Shown here piece after piece: positions 40,201 to 49,930 of a DNA stretch of 64,000 nucleotides. This DNA comes from Eudromia elegans (lineage: Eukaryota; Chordata; Aves; Tinamiformes; Tinamidae). The notes below the pieces were generated by a model. That model was not told where the DNA came from and made no database searches. It saw only the letters and a list, made by a program, of their open reading frames with translations. Location: the NCBI GenBank assembly GCA_003342815.1, contig PTEX01000472.1:64989-128988 (forward strand). Reading direction: 5' to 3'. Each line of letters starts with the position of its first letter. Positions within the stretch are counted from its first letter, which is position 1. Position numbers and translations under genes: made by a program.

Positions 40201-43200
40201 TAAAATCTAATTAAGCTTTTTGGATGTATGCTCTCAAAAAGTTCATGGGGTGCAGAAGAATAGTTTTAAATTTAGGAAAACATACTCTATTTTCACACCA
40301 AAAAAATTTTAAAAGTCACCTCATTTTCTTAATGATCAAACTGACCACCGACCACCAACCCTTTACTTTCTACTACAAATACATAATGTAATTTATCTGT
40401 AAGCAGGTAATGAGAAAATCAGATTCATGTAATAGCAGCAGTATAACTCATGGAAGAGAGATTTTGGAAGCACTGAGAACACTCCTACTTTGTTAGAATT
40501 GTTTTGATTTCACTACAGTAAAAAAAGGTATTTTATCCACATGACTGATTATGTTTCTATGAAAATGAATTCGTTCCTTACATACAACGCAATACTGACC
40601 CAAACCTTTCAGTTAAAGCAAATATCTTTTTCTAAACTTGGCAGTCTTATATTTATGCATGGTATTTCCCATCACTAATTTCCAGGATGCTAATTCCTAG
40701 TTCAGGTAAGGATTAAAGCTAATGAAAGGATTTTCGAGAACCTGCATACCGATCAGTTACCCTCTAACCTCCTCCACAGCAAAGCAAAGCACTTTGGTTT
40801 CAAGTACCTTCAGGAACAGGGACTACTTAAGGTCCACCCCCCAATCCTCAAAACAAATCTGAAACAGGAAACCACAGAAAACTCTAAGCACCTAAAGTCA
40901 GCCTACAGCGCAAATAGCTATATATGTAAACAGACCATTAAGAAATCATTTCACACAAACAGATTCTGGCCAGCTCACAGGAAAACAAAAGCTATCTTAG
41001 TCTAGATCACATCCTACGTATGAAGTATCTGATGAAGCACACTATTAAACAGGTGTGGCACAACATGGACTGGGGTTTGTGGTAAAAAATGCTAAAGATC
41101 TCCTATTCTCAGATTCTTGCTAGTGATGCTAAGATTTAGGAAGTAAAGAGAAGAGTTTTGGGTCAGTAGGGGATAAACAATCGTTACAGAGGCAGCAGTA
41201 AAAAGACTGGAGAGCACAATAGAGGATTGTAAATTAAGTTCTTGCAGGATTACTAAAGAACTAAGCATCAAATTTAACACTATTTCAGAAAAATGTGCTA
41301 ATCAAGTTACTTTTCACTATAAAGTATTAAAGAATATTTGCCAGGTGACATTTACAGCTTATCTTTTAAATGAGACAGTCTCAGTATTTCATCTAACAAA
41401 TTCTCTTATTTCTTAGAGCACTATTGATTAGATTCCATTAGGTCTGCAAAATTAGGTTCTATACCAAATCACTTTTTTTTTTCCATGTTGTGCCTTGCAA
41501 TATTATATCTAGGCCTTTCATGCATCTTGGTAACTTCTTGTAAGCTTTCCTACAAATATGGGAGAGGACACAGAAAGAAACTCAGCTTCTTTGCTTTTCT
41601 TGCTCCTTTATCAGATATACATGACAAAGCTTTACTACCAATAAAAGAAAGGTTTTCCTATTTGCAGTATCAAACCCAATAATTCCTTGGCTCCATACAA
41701 ATTCTTCAAAAGGTCTAATATGAGAAACTTAGAAAGATTTTATCTTCTAAACATAGCATTAGACAAATTAAAAGGAAATTTTTAACTTTCTATATTAAAA
41801 ATTTCTCATTTGCATTTTTTTCTGATGCTACAAATGTGCTAGTTCTACATACAACCTTCTTAGAAGAAACTGTAGATAAGCTTCATGTTTAGTATTAAAA
41901 AATAAAAGTTTACAAGAATGTTTCCTGGCTTCATGGAGCAAATGCATTTTTATTACTATGCCAGCCATACCAAATTCTTCAGTCTAACAAAGCAAGCACA
42001 CTTTTGTTTTCATCCCTTCTGTACTAATATTTCTGTAAGCACTTCAACAGTCAGCATCCCCCTCTGATTTCATCGTGCAGTGTTGCCTTTCAACTTTCCC
42101 ATTAATCTCCTTCAGAGAAGTGAACCATCCTCTGAACGTCTGCAGGGTGTCACAGGAGGTCCAGCACAGCAAGAGCTACATGAAAGAGATATCACTTCTA
42201 ATACTGTAAGTAATAACTCAATTATCCAAAGAATAATTTGTTTTAAAAAACGCCAACCCACAGTGTTCAGTAGCAAGTTGCCATTACATTCAGATAATCC
42301 TCTACATGACTTTTTACCCACTAACTACTAGTACTTCCTACGTTAGAAATTCTAACACATATAAAATTGCTTGTTAGGTTTCTTACACTCTTTTTCTTTG
42401 AGCACTATCTTCAATTCTTAACATCTGCATCATCTATTATTTTCTGTTATTTGAGTCTGTTTCAGTAAGAAAACTAAAAAAAAATTATCACACTTTAAAG
42501 CTTATGCATAAGTGATGAAACTAGTCTCAGCCTTCTGATGAAAACTTAAGAGCAGAAAATTTGAAGCAAAAAGGCATGTAGAAGAAAAAAAAGACAAGAA
42601 TCCTCAAAAGCTTGTCTGAAAGCTTTAACCTACAAACAACTACAAGCCAAAAATCTTACCATAGCCTAATTTCTAGAGTGGACACAGAATTCATTCTGTT
42701 TCTATTAAGAGTCCAAATCCTTCAAGAGCCATAGCTTATATTAGCTACACAGGGAATAAGAATACCATGTATATGGCAGGAGGTTTAATCTCCAGGTGAG
42801 GAGGAACCTCTTTATTGTGAGGGTGACAGAGCCCTGGGACAGGCTGCCCAGAAAGGTTGTGGTGTCTCCTTCTCTGGAGATCTTCAAAACCTGCCTGGAT
42901 GCCACCCTGTACCATGTGCTCTAGGTGTTCCTGATGGAGCAGGGGGGTTGGACTAGATGATCTCTAGAGGTTCCTTTCAACCCCAATGATTCTGTGATTC
43001 TGTATATACATGCATATATATAAATGCAACATTTTTGTTCAGACATATCCATGACTATACTATAGATGAGATCAAGAGAGAAATACCAATAGACTGAGAC
43101 ATGTCTTAACAATTTCTAGAATAGCTAAACTTTCTAGTGAAGAGGGTGCAGAATCTAACGATCTAATGAACATTTTTCCCCACAGTTCAAGAAAACTTTT

Positions 43201-45121
43201 TTATATTAGTGAGATCAAATACTCTTTTGGTTAGCAGCAAATAATTAAGACACATTGATACCAGTAACCAAAGTAGGACTAAGCTGCTTCTTTGCTAAAA
43301 ATGGAATTCTCAAACTTCATGAGACATCCTCAGAAAGCAATTGAATGATCTAGGTAACTCCCCACAACACACATGTGCGCACACAAAAATATAGTTATTT
43401 TAGCAAAGGAAATTCTGAAATAATCTGTTCAAATCTGCACTTTAATTTCCTCTCTGAGTCTCTTGGATTTCTAGCAAAATAATGACAGAACTCAGTACTA
43501 CAAATGTCACTACTTTCATCACTCAGACATTAACAGCATCCCATTTAGAGTTTCAAAACTAATGAATTCTCCATATATGATACAATCTGAATGACAAAAG
43601 CTTAGCTGAAACAAGCCATCTCTGTCCACTAATACCTGTCAGTACACTTGCGTGAACAGAGAAATTGTAAACATGGAAAAACAAGTAACCCTAGATAGTT
43701 TGGCTTTTTTTTTTTTCTTCTTTTTGTAGAAGTGATGGTTACCTCTCTTCCCTATTCACCTCTCTCTGCACACATCTTTTGAGGAGAGGCATCTGACTTG
43801 CATAAGGAAAAGGAACAGAAATGATACTGTTCAGAAAGAAAATCCTAGAAAGATAAGCAATAAGCAAGAACAGAGGCATAAAGGAACACATGCCTCTGTT
43901 TGGAAGCATCTATGAGAGCAGTCATCCACAATGCAGAAAAATAACTATGTGGAGCTCTGCAGAATGGCAAGAAAGCAAAACTAATTCCTTTCATAATCAG
44001 ACATCACTTTATTTCATAATTCTTGATGCAATATCTCATATCCTCCCCTGTAGGGCTTTATTACATATTAACTGTCATTTCTGCTCAACAAATATAAACA
44101 TTTACAATTCCTGGATAAGGAGGGGAAAAAAATAGGGGGTTTTTGTCCTCTTCATAGAGTGAAGAGAACAGCATGCTGTTAAACAGAACCTCAAGAATCA
44201 GTGGAACACCACCACAGTCTCCATATAGAAGACTCTCCTTGGCCAATACCAGTTCACAAAAGAAAAGCTGAAGAGGTGCAAAGCAGAACCTGACAGTTTA
44301 CAAGAAAAAGAAAAAAACAAGCTGATAGATATGGAGAAAAAAAAAAAGGGAAAAAAAGAAAAAAAAAACACAGAAATTCAAAAGCACAACATACATGCAG
44401 GGACAAGGAATGTCTCACTGCTAGCTGGCCACACTGACATCATCAAACGCTGACATTTGTTTCACTGAAAAAGTCACTTTTTTTTTTCATAATGGAACTT
44501 CAACTAAAAAGTGTTATCTGCTACAGAAGTTAAAATAGATCATTTCCACATCTGTGTACCAGCAACATTCCTGTCCTGCACTACCCAGCTATCACAAAAC
44601 ACACGAGTTTCCCCACCGTGAGTGGGCAGCTCTGGATGAAAAGGACGCAGCTTTCCAGGATCGTTGAGGGCTCAAACCAGTGGCTCCCCTGGGACAGCAC
44701 AAGGGCTTGGGGTAGGAGGAGTGGGTGGAAGAGGCGGGGAGGCAATGCTGCGCACCCGGAACCGCGAGCCGCCTGCGCAAGGGGCCACGGGCCCGTACTG
44801 GGGTCCGCTCCCTCTCTCCCTCCGACGGGGCGTGCTCAAACCTCGCCGCCGCAGCAAGCCCCATGGTGCCAGGCGATCGGCGAAAAGAGGGCCGGGAGGG
44901 GCAGCGCCCACCTGGCCCCACCAGCCAGCGGGCGTCACCGACTCCTCGAGACCTGAGCGCGGCGTGGGCCCCAACCGCAGGGCGCAAAGCGCGGAGGAGC
45001 CGTTCCCTCATAGTCGCTAGCCCGGGCCGGACCAGGTCTCGCGTCGCCTCCTCCCCCAGCGCGGACCGCAGCCGCTTACAGTCCCGGCCGCACTCACCAG
45101 GGGACTGCTGGTGCTGGCCAT
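17269..45121 (-). CDS. PDPK1: PDPK1, 3-phosphoinositide-dependent protein kinase 1 (complete, 14 coding exons, 556 aa)
   Basis: The 14 exons sum to 1671 bp, encoding 556 residues, the same length as human PDK1. Established role: cytosolic and membrane Ser/Thr kinase that phosphorylates the activation loop of AKT, S6K, SGK, RSK and PKC. Visible parts: N-terminal leader (1-84); Gly-rich loop [10 protein letters not shown]; catalytic Lys in YAIKILEK (K114); HRDLKPEN (D208); DFG (D226); autophosphorylated activation loop [17 protein letters not shown] (S244, equivalent to human S241); kinase end HPFFES; linker [15 protein letters not shown]; and a PH domain from about 415 with basic [13 protein letters not shown] and [18 protein letters not shown], ending [13 protein letters not shown]. 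Residue numbers run 3 ahead of human in the kinase domain, and the C-terminus is correspondingly 3 shorter. All splice phases agree. KCTD5 follows on the same strand, as in human. Confidence 0.97.
17784..17936 (-). CDS. PDPK1: PDPK1 coding exon 13 (PH domain)
   Basis: 153 bp, phase 0 at both ends, encoding [40 protein letters not shown] and [11 protein letters not shown]. The Arg triplet is part of the phosphoinositide-binding surface. Confidence 0.95.
19064..19121 (-). CDS. PDPK1: PDPK1 coding exon 12
   Basis: 58 bp encoding [19 protein letters not shown], the first strand of the PH domain. Too short to be obvious alone, but phase and sequence fit. Confidence 0.95.
19424..19515. repeat. A/C-rich low-complexity tract
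   Basis: About 90 bp of A runs broken by single C or CC, ending in a short CACACA block. Simple sequence in PDPK1 intron 11. Confidence 0.8.
19822..20039 (-). CDS. PDPK1: PDPK1 coding exon 11
   Basis: 218 bp encoding [20 protein letters not shown], the Ser-rich linker, and [36 protein letters not shown], leading into the PH domain. Compared with human it has Pro and Thr substitutions in the Ser-rich part. Confidence 0.95.
20361..20534 (-). CDS. PDPK1: PDPK1 coding exon 10
   Basis: 174 bp, phase 0 at both ends. It encodes [40 protein letters not shown] and [18 protein letters not shown], the end of the kinase domain and the start of the linker. Confidence 0.95.
21731..21827 (-). CDS. PDPK1: PDPK1 coding exon 9
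   Basis: 97 bp encoding [32 protein letters not shown], in the kinase C-lobe. Donor TTG|GTAAAT is weak at +5. Confidence 0.95.
22179..22268. repeat. (GA)n(TA)n compound microsatellite
   Basis: About 35 uninterrupted AG units (22179-22249) directly followed by about 9 TA units and a short CA and poly-C stretch, in PDPK1 intron 8. In the transcript it reads (TA)n(CT)n. Length is likely variable. Confidence 0.95.
22410..22478 (-). CDS. PDPK1: PDPK1 coding exon 8
   Basis: 69 bp encoding [24 protein letters not shown], the helix F region with the conserved DLWALG. The acceptor follows a T10 tract and an AT repeat. Confidence 0.95.
23035..23110 (-). CDS. PDPK1: PDPK1 coding exon 7 (activation loop)
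   Basis: 76 bp encoding [24 protein letters not shown]. The Ser in ANSFVG is the trans-autophosphorylation site. Acceptor CCCAG|CGCGG and donor AAAAG|GTGAGG. Confidence 0.95.
23930..23974 (+). other. G-rich block with quadruplex potential (intronic)
   Basis: A run of eight G, then GG, GGAGG, CGGG, AGGG and GGGG separated by 1-7 bases, directly after a T tract. It is on the plus strand, antisense to PDPK1. Confidence 0.6.
24065..24162 (-). CDS. PDPK1: PDPK1 coding exon 6
   Basis: 98 bp encoding [32 protein letters not shown]. It contains the catalytic Asp, the Asn of the catalytic loop and the DFG motif. Donor CAAG|GTATGC. Confidence 0.95.
25076..25840 (-). mobile_element. CR1 LINE fragment (3' part, antisense in window)
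   Basis: Recognised by the avian CR1 3'-end signature read on the plus strand as its complement: GTTGGAAAGGATGTTTGG with a downstream CCGGTCCAATC, CCTGTTGCCTCTTGTCC, GATGGGGCCTCACCA and AACTTCATGAGGTTCC. About 765 bp of the ORF2 end and 3' UTR, with frameshifts and stops. The 3' end is at the low coordinate. It lies in PDPK1 intron 5 in the same orientation as the gene. Confidence 0.85.
26848..26992 (-). CDS. PDPK1: PDPK1 coding exon 5
   Basis: 145 bp encoding [40 protein letters not shown] and HGKGIIH, the hinge region to the start of the HRD motif. The acceptor is preceded by CCTTAAC 15 nt upstream and has no long polypyrimidine tract. Confidence 0.95.
26993..28046 (-). other. PDPK1 intron 4, U12-type (minor spliceosome) intron
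   Basis: The donor reads GTATCCTTTT (28037-28046) and the acceptor side has TACCTTAACT (27005-27014), with the putative branch adenosines at 27007-27008, 15 nt from the exon. The terminal dinucleotides are GT and AG. Both motifs match the U12 consensus (RTATCCTTT and TTCCTTAAC), and the classic polypyrimidine tract is absent. Confidence 0.85.
28047..28184 (-). CDS. PDPK1: PDPK1 coding exon 4
   Basis: 138 bp encoding the end of [15 protein letters not shown], then [20 protein letters not shown] and [12 protein letters not shown]. It carries the catalytic Lys and the PIF-pocket residues around TRERD and TFQDD. The donor GTATCCTTTT has the U12-type consensus. Confidence 0.95.
28356..28398 (-). 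CDS. PDPK1: PDPK1 coding exon 3
   Basis: 43 bp, acceptor AACAG|GTTGTC and donor GCCA|GTAAGT, ending in phase 1. It encodes [14 protein letters not shown], the strand leading to the catalytic lysine. Confidence 0.95.
28399..31752 (-). other. PDPK1 intron 2
   Basis: 3.35 kb, AT-rich, with a poly(A) run at about 29540-29561 and a CR1 3' fragment at about 30005-30316. The sequences flanking the CR1 copy show no other recognised feature. Confidence 0.75.
30005..30316 (+). mobile_element. CR1 LINE 3' fragment
   Basis: Plus-orientation CR1 end: CCTCTCCAGGTGAGAAATAA, GAGGGTGACGGAGCCCTGG, CTTCTCTGGAGATCTTCAAA and the terminal GGTTGGACCAGATGATCTC followed by ATTCTGTGATTGTAT. The plus frame still reads [20 protein letters not shown], the C-terminal end of CR1 ORF2. 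5'-truncated, dead copy in PDPK1 intron 2. Confidence 0.9.
31753..32022 (-). CDS. PDPK1: PDPK1 coding exon 2 (residues 9-98)
   Basis: 270 bp, phase 0 at both ends. It starts [20 protein letters not shown], contains [20 protein letters not shown] and ends FST. It supplies the N-terminal extension and the glycine-rich loop. The 3' splice site is a CT microsatellite followed by ATCAG. Confidence 0.95.
32028..32051. repeat. GA microsatellite at PDPK1 exon 2 splice acceptor
   Basis: About 12 GA units, reading (CT)n in the transcript, ending 5 nt before the exon 2 boundary at 32022. It therefore serves as the polypyrimidine tract of this 3' splice site. Confidence 0.9.
39884..40155 (-). mobile_element. 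CR1 LINE 3' fragment
   Basis: Minus-orientation CR1 end: AATCATAGAAAAATTAAGGT, ATCCAAGTGGGTTTTGAAGA, TCCACAACCTC and CTCTTGTCCTATCACTGGCC. The minus frame retains [20 protein letters not shown] from the ORF2 C-terminus. 5'-truncated copy in PDPK1 intron 1. Confidence 0.9.
42780..43003 (+). mobile_element. CR1 LINE 3' fragment
   Basis: Plus-orientation CR1 end closely similar to the copy at 30005-30316, including CTTCTCTGGAGATCTTCAAA, TGCCACCCTGTACCATGTGC and GGTTGGACTAGATGATCTC, ending in ATTCTGTGATTCTGT. Same subfamily, shorter. In PDPK1 intron 1. Confidence 0.9.
45098..45121 (-). CDS. PDPK1: PDPK1 coding exon 1 (residues 1-8)
   Basis: 24 bp of coding sequence, MASTSSPL, with donor CTG|GTGAGT, phase 0. 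The human equivalent is MARTTSQL before YDAVPIQ, so the junction position is the same. It lies in the CpG island. Too short to find without the gene model, but the phase, donor and residues agree. Confidence 0.85.
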
Positions 45122-45223
45122 AGGCCCCACCCGGCCAGCGCGGCCTCTGCTCCCCTCGCCCTTTAAGAGCAGAGCGCACGGCCGCCGCGCCCGAGCCAAT
45201 GGGGCACCCGCATCCTCCGCCCG

Positions 45224-45231
45224 TGACGTCA
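45224..45231. promoter_or_regulatory. Consensus CRE (TGACGTCA) upstream of PDPK1
   Basis: Perfect palindromic CREB/ATF site 103 bp upstream of the PDPK1 start codon, 24 bp from a CCAAT box. The CRE-CCAAT arrangement is common in CpG-island promoters. Confidence 0.65.
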
Positions 45232-45355
45232 TCCACAACAAAATCCCCCCCGATATGGGCGGGACTTCCGTGCATCTCGCCCTCCCATTGCTGCCGGCAG
45301 TTGCCACTCAAACGCCCGCCCGGACAGAGCGCCTGCTCCATCACACTCGACTCCC

Positions 45356-45484
45356 TCAGTACCTTTGAGCATGCGTGATGGTGGTGTTGATGCCACTGGC
45401 TTTACATTCTGCCAGGAGGCTGAGCAGCGCTACGGAGATAATAGAGGGATGGTCTTTTGGTAGTATGCCCGCGCCAGCCGCCAT
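45356..45484 (-). other. Short upstream ORF at the YY1 site
   Basis: The ATG at 45482-45484 lies within the YY1 motif (AAGATGGCG, good Kozak context) and opens 42 codons, beginning MAAGAGILPKDHPSIISVAL and ending THAQRY before TGA. An extra in-frame ATG is 12 nt further upstream. No family is recognised. It could be a uORF in a long PDPK1 5' leader, a first exon of another gene using the nearby AAAG|GTACTG donor, or chance. Confidence 0.3.
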
Positions 45485-45536
45485 CTTGCGCCACATCCGG
45501 GTTCGTACTGCGCCTGAAGGGCATTGTGGGAGAGGC
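45478..45536. promoter_or_regulatory. YY1 / ETS / ZNF143-like core promoter cluster
   Basis: GCCGCCATCTTG (45478-45489) is a canonical YY1 site, read AAGATGGCGGC on the minus strand. CATCCGGG (45494-45501) is ETS-like on the minus strand. GGGCATTGTGGGAG (about 45520-45533) resembles the SBS/ZNF143 motif. This grouping typically marks a transcription start, here about 370 bp upstream of the PDPK1 ATG. Confidence 0.55.
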
Positions 45537-46559
45537 GTCCTGGCAACGCCCGTCGGGGTGACTCGCGGGGCCGCCGGGCCCAGCGCAAGCGGGGGCGCCC
45601 GAGGGCCGCGGGTGCAGGAAGTTCCGCACGCGGCACTGCCCGCCCCCTCGTGGCGGTGGGTCATGTGCGCGTGCGGCGGTGCTTGGTGGCTCACTGCAGA
45701 CCTTTTCCTGCTTTTGCATCCTTTGCATTTGTCCACTGGGGACACAGTCTTCGTTACAGCAATAAACTCGGGTGTACAGTAAATACAATTTCATTACAAA
45801 TGTAGTTAAAAATTTTATTCTTCTCGAAAAATAATGTTTTCCCAGTGCATCTTGAAAGTATTTCCTAGATACCATGTGGATACCATTACAAGGCCTTCCT
45901 TTGCAGTCAGACTGAATAATTATCATCATTAATAAATATGGCACATAAATAATGTACTTAACACTTTGCTTTTAAGTGACTGCATGGACTAGCTCATGCC
46001 AATGTATGTCTTTCAGCTACGTACACAGAATGCACATGCCCAGCCACTCTTCTCACACATCTCTTCACCAACAGTAAATGTGTTTTGTTGATGGGACTCA
46101 GCCAGACCTGGCCCTCACTCACGTCTCCAGCACAGGCTGTATATGCTGGACACTGCACCAAGCAACTTAATTTTGTCTTTTTTTTTTTTTTTTTTTTTTT
46201 TTGCAGATTATTAAAAAAGCTGACAGGAACCTTCTTGTTAATGCTAATAAACCAAAACAGAATCTACAATGTGCAGATGGCTTCAAACAAGGGAATGAGA
46301 TCAGTCATATGGTGTCCTAGTGTTGAACTACTCTCTTTTTGGAAAGCTTCTAATTAGTCAGTCTAAATCCTCTTTTCTACATGATGATTTCACCGTTGTT
46401 TTCTTCATGGAACGAGAATAACTGATAGTCTTTAAAATAGTGGGGAGGGTTGTTTGTTTGTTTTTCATACATCCACCCTTCCTGTTTTCAGACTAAATCC
46501 ATATTCTTGGGCTTTATCGTAGCCTTTTTATTTTCTTCCTATGACTTCTTTACAACTGA

Positions 46560-47520
46560 TTTGTATCTTCTTGAAGGTGCAGTGCCTAGACTTGAACATA
46601 CTATCTGAAGCCTCACCAGTGATAAATGCAAGGATGTAATTACCTGTGATTTCCAAGTGATGTCTTTTAATATGTGCTAGTATAATTCTGCAGTTTGCAT
46701 TAACACCTGTTAGCTCGTTATTTATCTATGATCACTACAGCTCTCACATACTATTTCTATATTTTGCTACTAAACTAGTTATTCAAAAATGTGTATTCAT
46801 GCAGTTTCATACTCTTTCCAAGTATAATACTTTGTACTTTATTGATTTTCATCTTATTGAAACTATATTTATAATTTCTCAAAATCATCCCCTCTTCTGA
46901 TTTCTTCTTTTACAGAATGATTCAAACCATTCCCACAACAGTGCCACAATGTTACAAGCATATTGTATTTCTTCATAAAAATGTTGAAAATGTTGAGGAG
47001 GACCACAGATCCAGCCAGAACAGAGTCTCAAATGCCCTTTTAGTTTAGTGGGAAAGGGTATAATTACCTATCCGTAAATCTAGATGGTGTCATTTAGGCC
47101 AACTAACTTCCTCTGTTTTGTATTAAACTGTGTCAAAAAAAAACAAACCCCAAGAAAACACTAGAGTTACGTAACACTTTTAGCTTCCCCTTCATCAACC
47201 AGTCAGCTATCTTGTAAAATGAGGAAGCTGATGAGTCAGTTTAGATTGGTTTTCAGCTTTTAATATTCCAGAGATTTTTAACATTTTTTCCAGTAATTTA
47301 GTTCAGAATGTCTTTTAAGGAATGAAGTTAGGCAGGTTGGGTTATCGTTCCTTTGGAACACATGTTTCTTATATTTAAAGATGTTAGTGTTTATCCTCAG
47401 CAGTCCTCTGGGTCGTTTGTCTCTATGGCTTTTCAGAAATATCTTTCCTTGTTTCTGAGCCTGCTGCAGGTAGTTATGGTTTGTTTTGCAGAGATACTTC
47501 AGGGTAAATTCTGCCCAGCC
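46560..47520 (-). mobile_element. Old, diverged CR1/L3-like LINE remnant
   Basis: Read on the plus strand, the order of phrases follows the antisense of CR1 ORF2: AAGCCTCACCAGTG, TACTTTGTACTTTATTGATT, ATTTTCATCTTATTGAAAC, AATGTTGAAAATGTTGAGGA, TTAAACTGTGTCAAAA, GAAGTTAGGCAGGTTGGGTT and CAGCAGTCCTCTGGGTCG. Much more decayed than the other CR1 copies in the window. Boundaries are uncertain. Confidence 0.5.
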
Positions 47521-49769
47521 TTGTAGAATTTAACATACATGTGTAAGCAGTTCAATGCAGATTGTCTCTGTCTTGCTGCCATCTTGTTAAAATCAATCCT
47601 ATTAATTATCTTAATAATTAAACTGTTTGGTGCTTTTAAAACAATAAGGTGCTCTATCCTTTGCTGTATTACATCATCTCACTTCCCCACTTTGCCCTTC
47701 CTTTTCCCATAGACTGCTGACATGCTTGTAGAGTTTGTTGTTTTGTCTTTTTCTATTTACTTTTATTTCTTCAAATAGTTTTCAAAAAACTTAAATTTTG
47801 TAAATAAAAATTGTCACTGCGCAGGTTTTCCAAACACTGCAAGGTGAAGCCACAGGCTTCTGCAGCAGTGTCTCCCACTCCACGGTTCATGAGGACTCAT
47901 GTCTCCTGAGGGAGGAGGAACAATTTCCAGGCTGAATGGCTGTGTGTGCAGTGGTGTACCAATGGTTCATGAAGCAGTTTGAGATACTGTTGTGGGCTGT
48001 ACTTAAAGGCCATTCCTTTTTTATTTCTTTTTTGGGAAGGAAAATGCTATGGTTTGTTTTGGTTGATGTTGCTCATGCAGCATAAGCCAGTAAACAGTGC
48101 CTGTAGTGATGCTGTTTCCTAGTTTGTGTCTTATATCTCTGGGGCTGTTTCCAGACTAGCATCGTAAAGTGACACAAGTGCATCAGAAGATGATGCCCAT
48201 CTATGTTAACCTTACTGCAATGCAGAGTGAGTCTATACAGAACTACTTTCATACATCCAGCTTAACTGAGTAAGCAAGTAATATTATTATAAGCCTACCC
48301 TTCATAAAATCTTCCTTTTCTTTCTGTTCACAACTCACAGTTGTATAGCATTTGCAATAGCTGTAAATGCATCCCTGTGGGATCCGTAACTTTTCTTAGT
48401 TTCCTCACTTTCACTAGGAACCATATATTCAGCATCGATGTTTTCTCAAAAGTATTTACTTTTCATTATTCCCCTTTATTAACAATTTTTTTTTAAATAA
48501 TGCAAGCTTTCAGCGCAACCTTTCTTGAGGCTGAACCTCTTCTGAGATTCTTCTTTCACCTACTAAAGTTACTTGTACTCTGCAAGGCTTTACACCTCCA
48601 ATGCTACCAGTCAGAGAAATGTCTTAGTAATTTTCCAACAATCAACTCTATATTCAAGTGTAAATCCTCTGCAGTGCCTGGCAGTCACCTCCATCTGCCA
48701 CATGACCTCCAAATTGAGATAGATTTTAGAAAAATACCTTTGCTAGACTTTGTTGTGCCTGAATGAATATGCCCATAAAAATATTGGTTTACTTTCTGAT
48801 AACTACAGTTAATTTCTTCTGGAGTGTTTTTACTGAGCACTTGACATGTATTATTCATCTGTTCCAATGCAATGACTTTAAGCTGTGGAGGCCATGCTAA
48901 CAATATAATCTAACTACTGCTTATCAAATGTGATTTTATTTTCTTCAGTTTCAAACTTATCTTTGGAAAATAAGCATTGTGTTGCAATCTACATCAAGAG
49001 AATTAAAATGGGAAGCAAGCTCTCTGCAAAATACAGAAAAAGATTAAATCAACAGAAGTAATAGTCGTGCAAATAAAATTTACAAAGCGGGTGTAACTGA
49101 TTTAGTCTTTCACCTTTAAAAGTAACATAAGAGACAAATCTTTGATACTTGAAAAAGTAGACTATTAAATTAGGTATCTCCAAATTATCTTTCCTTTTCT
49201 GTCTGTCTGTAGAGAGCCTATTTTTAGAGTAATTTAAATTTCTGTGGTTCATAGTTTTCAGCAGGGAGCATAACCATGGTTTATGATTATTCGAGGAGAG
49301 TCAATTAAAGTATGTCTCTCCCTTTTGGTAAAAAAAAAAGAAAAAAAAAAGGAGAAAAATAAAAAAGATGTTGCAGGATCAATTATTGTCAATACTATAG
49401 GTGACCAGAAATTTCTGAATATACAGTATTCCAGAAATGGATAAATATACTAACTCCCCTCCTAGAGCAAATAACAAATTGGCTGTGGCAGGAAGCTTAC
49501 TGCGGTGCTCAAAGAGGGATGCTGCTCATCCAGACACATCTCACCACAACATGAATGTTAACAGCCATGTGAAGCTTTGGTGACAGGCACTAGAGAACAG
49601 GCACATAAATACTAGGCTGAAGAGGATTGCAGACATCAATTAGTAGCTCAGACATGACTAAGGGAAGCAATTTGGAAATGGCTGTATGGTGGCCACCGGC
49701 AGCAGAGCAGTGGGAAAGCAGCCCATGCAGCAGGGTAGTGATGGGAAACATTGCAGAAGCACTGAAGTT

Positions 49770-49930
49770 GTGTGTGTATGTGCATGCGTGTGTGTGTCTG
49801 TTCATGTGTCTTAATGTATGCAAATAAGTATCTGTGTATGTATGTGTGCATGTGTGTATACATCTGTGTGGGTATGCATGTGCACATGTATATGTGTGTT
49901 CATGCATGTGCATGTGTGTACAGGCACATG
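49770..49930. repeat. TG-rich degenerate microsatellite
   Basis: About 160 bp of TGTG, TGTATG and TGCATG units on the plus strand, imperfect. It generates spurious Cys/Val/Met or His/Thr-rich ORFs on both strands. Confidence 0.9.

Larger units (their letters stand above)
32023..45097 (-). other. PDPK1 intron 1 (13 kb)
   Basis: Long AT-rich first intron with T22-type runs (about 32689-32708), an AT microsatellite (about 37146-37162), CR1 fragments at 39884-40155 and 42780-43003, several A-rich tracts (39750-39775 and 44337-44370) and the CpG island from about 44640. I saw no convincing coding exon on either strand. Confidence 0.75.
44640..45670. promoter_or_regulatory. CpG island / PDPK1 promoter region
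   Basis: GC- and CpG-dense block spanning PDPK1 exon 1, the start of intron 1 and about 550 bp upstream. Visible elements upstream of the ATG are a CCAAT box (45196-45200), a perfect CRE TGACGTCA (45224-45231), a GGGCGG GC box (about 45257), a TTCCG ETS-like core (about 45265) and, further upstream, a YY1/ETS/ZNF143-like cluster (45478-45536). No TATA box is evident. Confidence 0.85.

Noticed and set aside
44592..45344. 250-codon minus-strand ORF and overlapping plus-strand ORFs
   Set aside because: CpG-island artefacts around PDPK1 exon 1. Only MASTSSPL in a different frame is supported.
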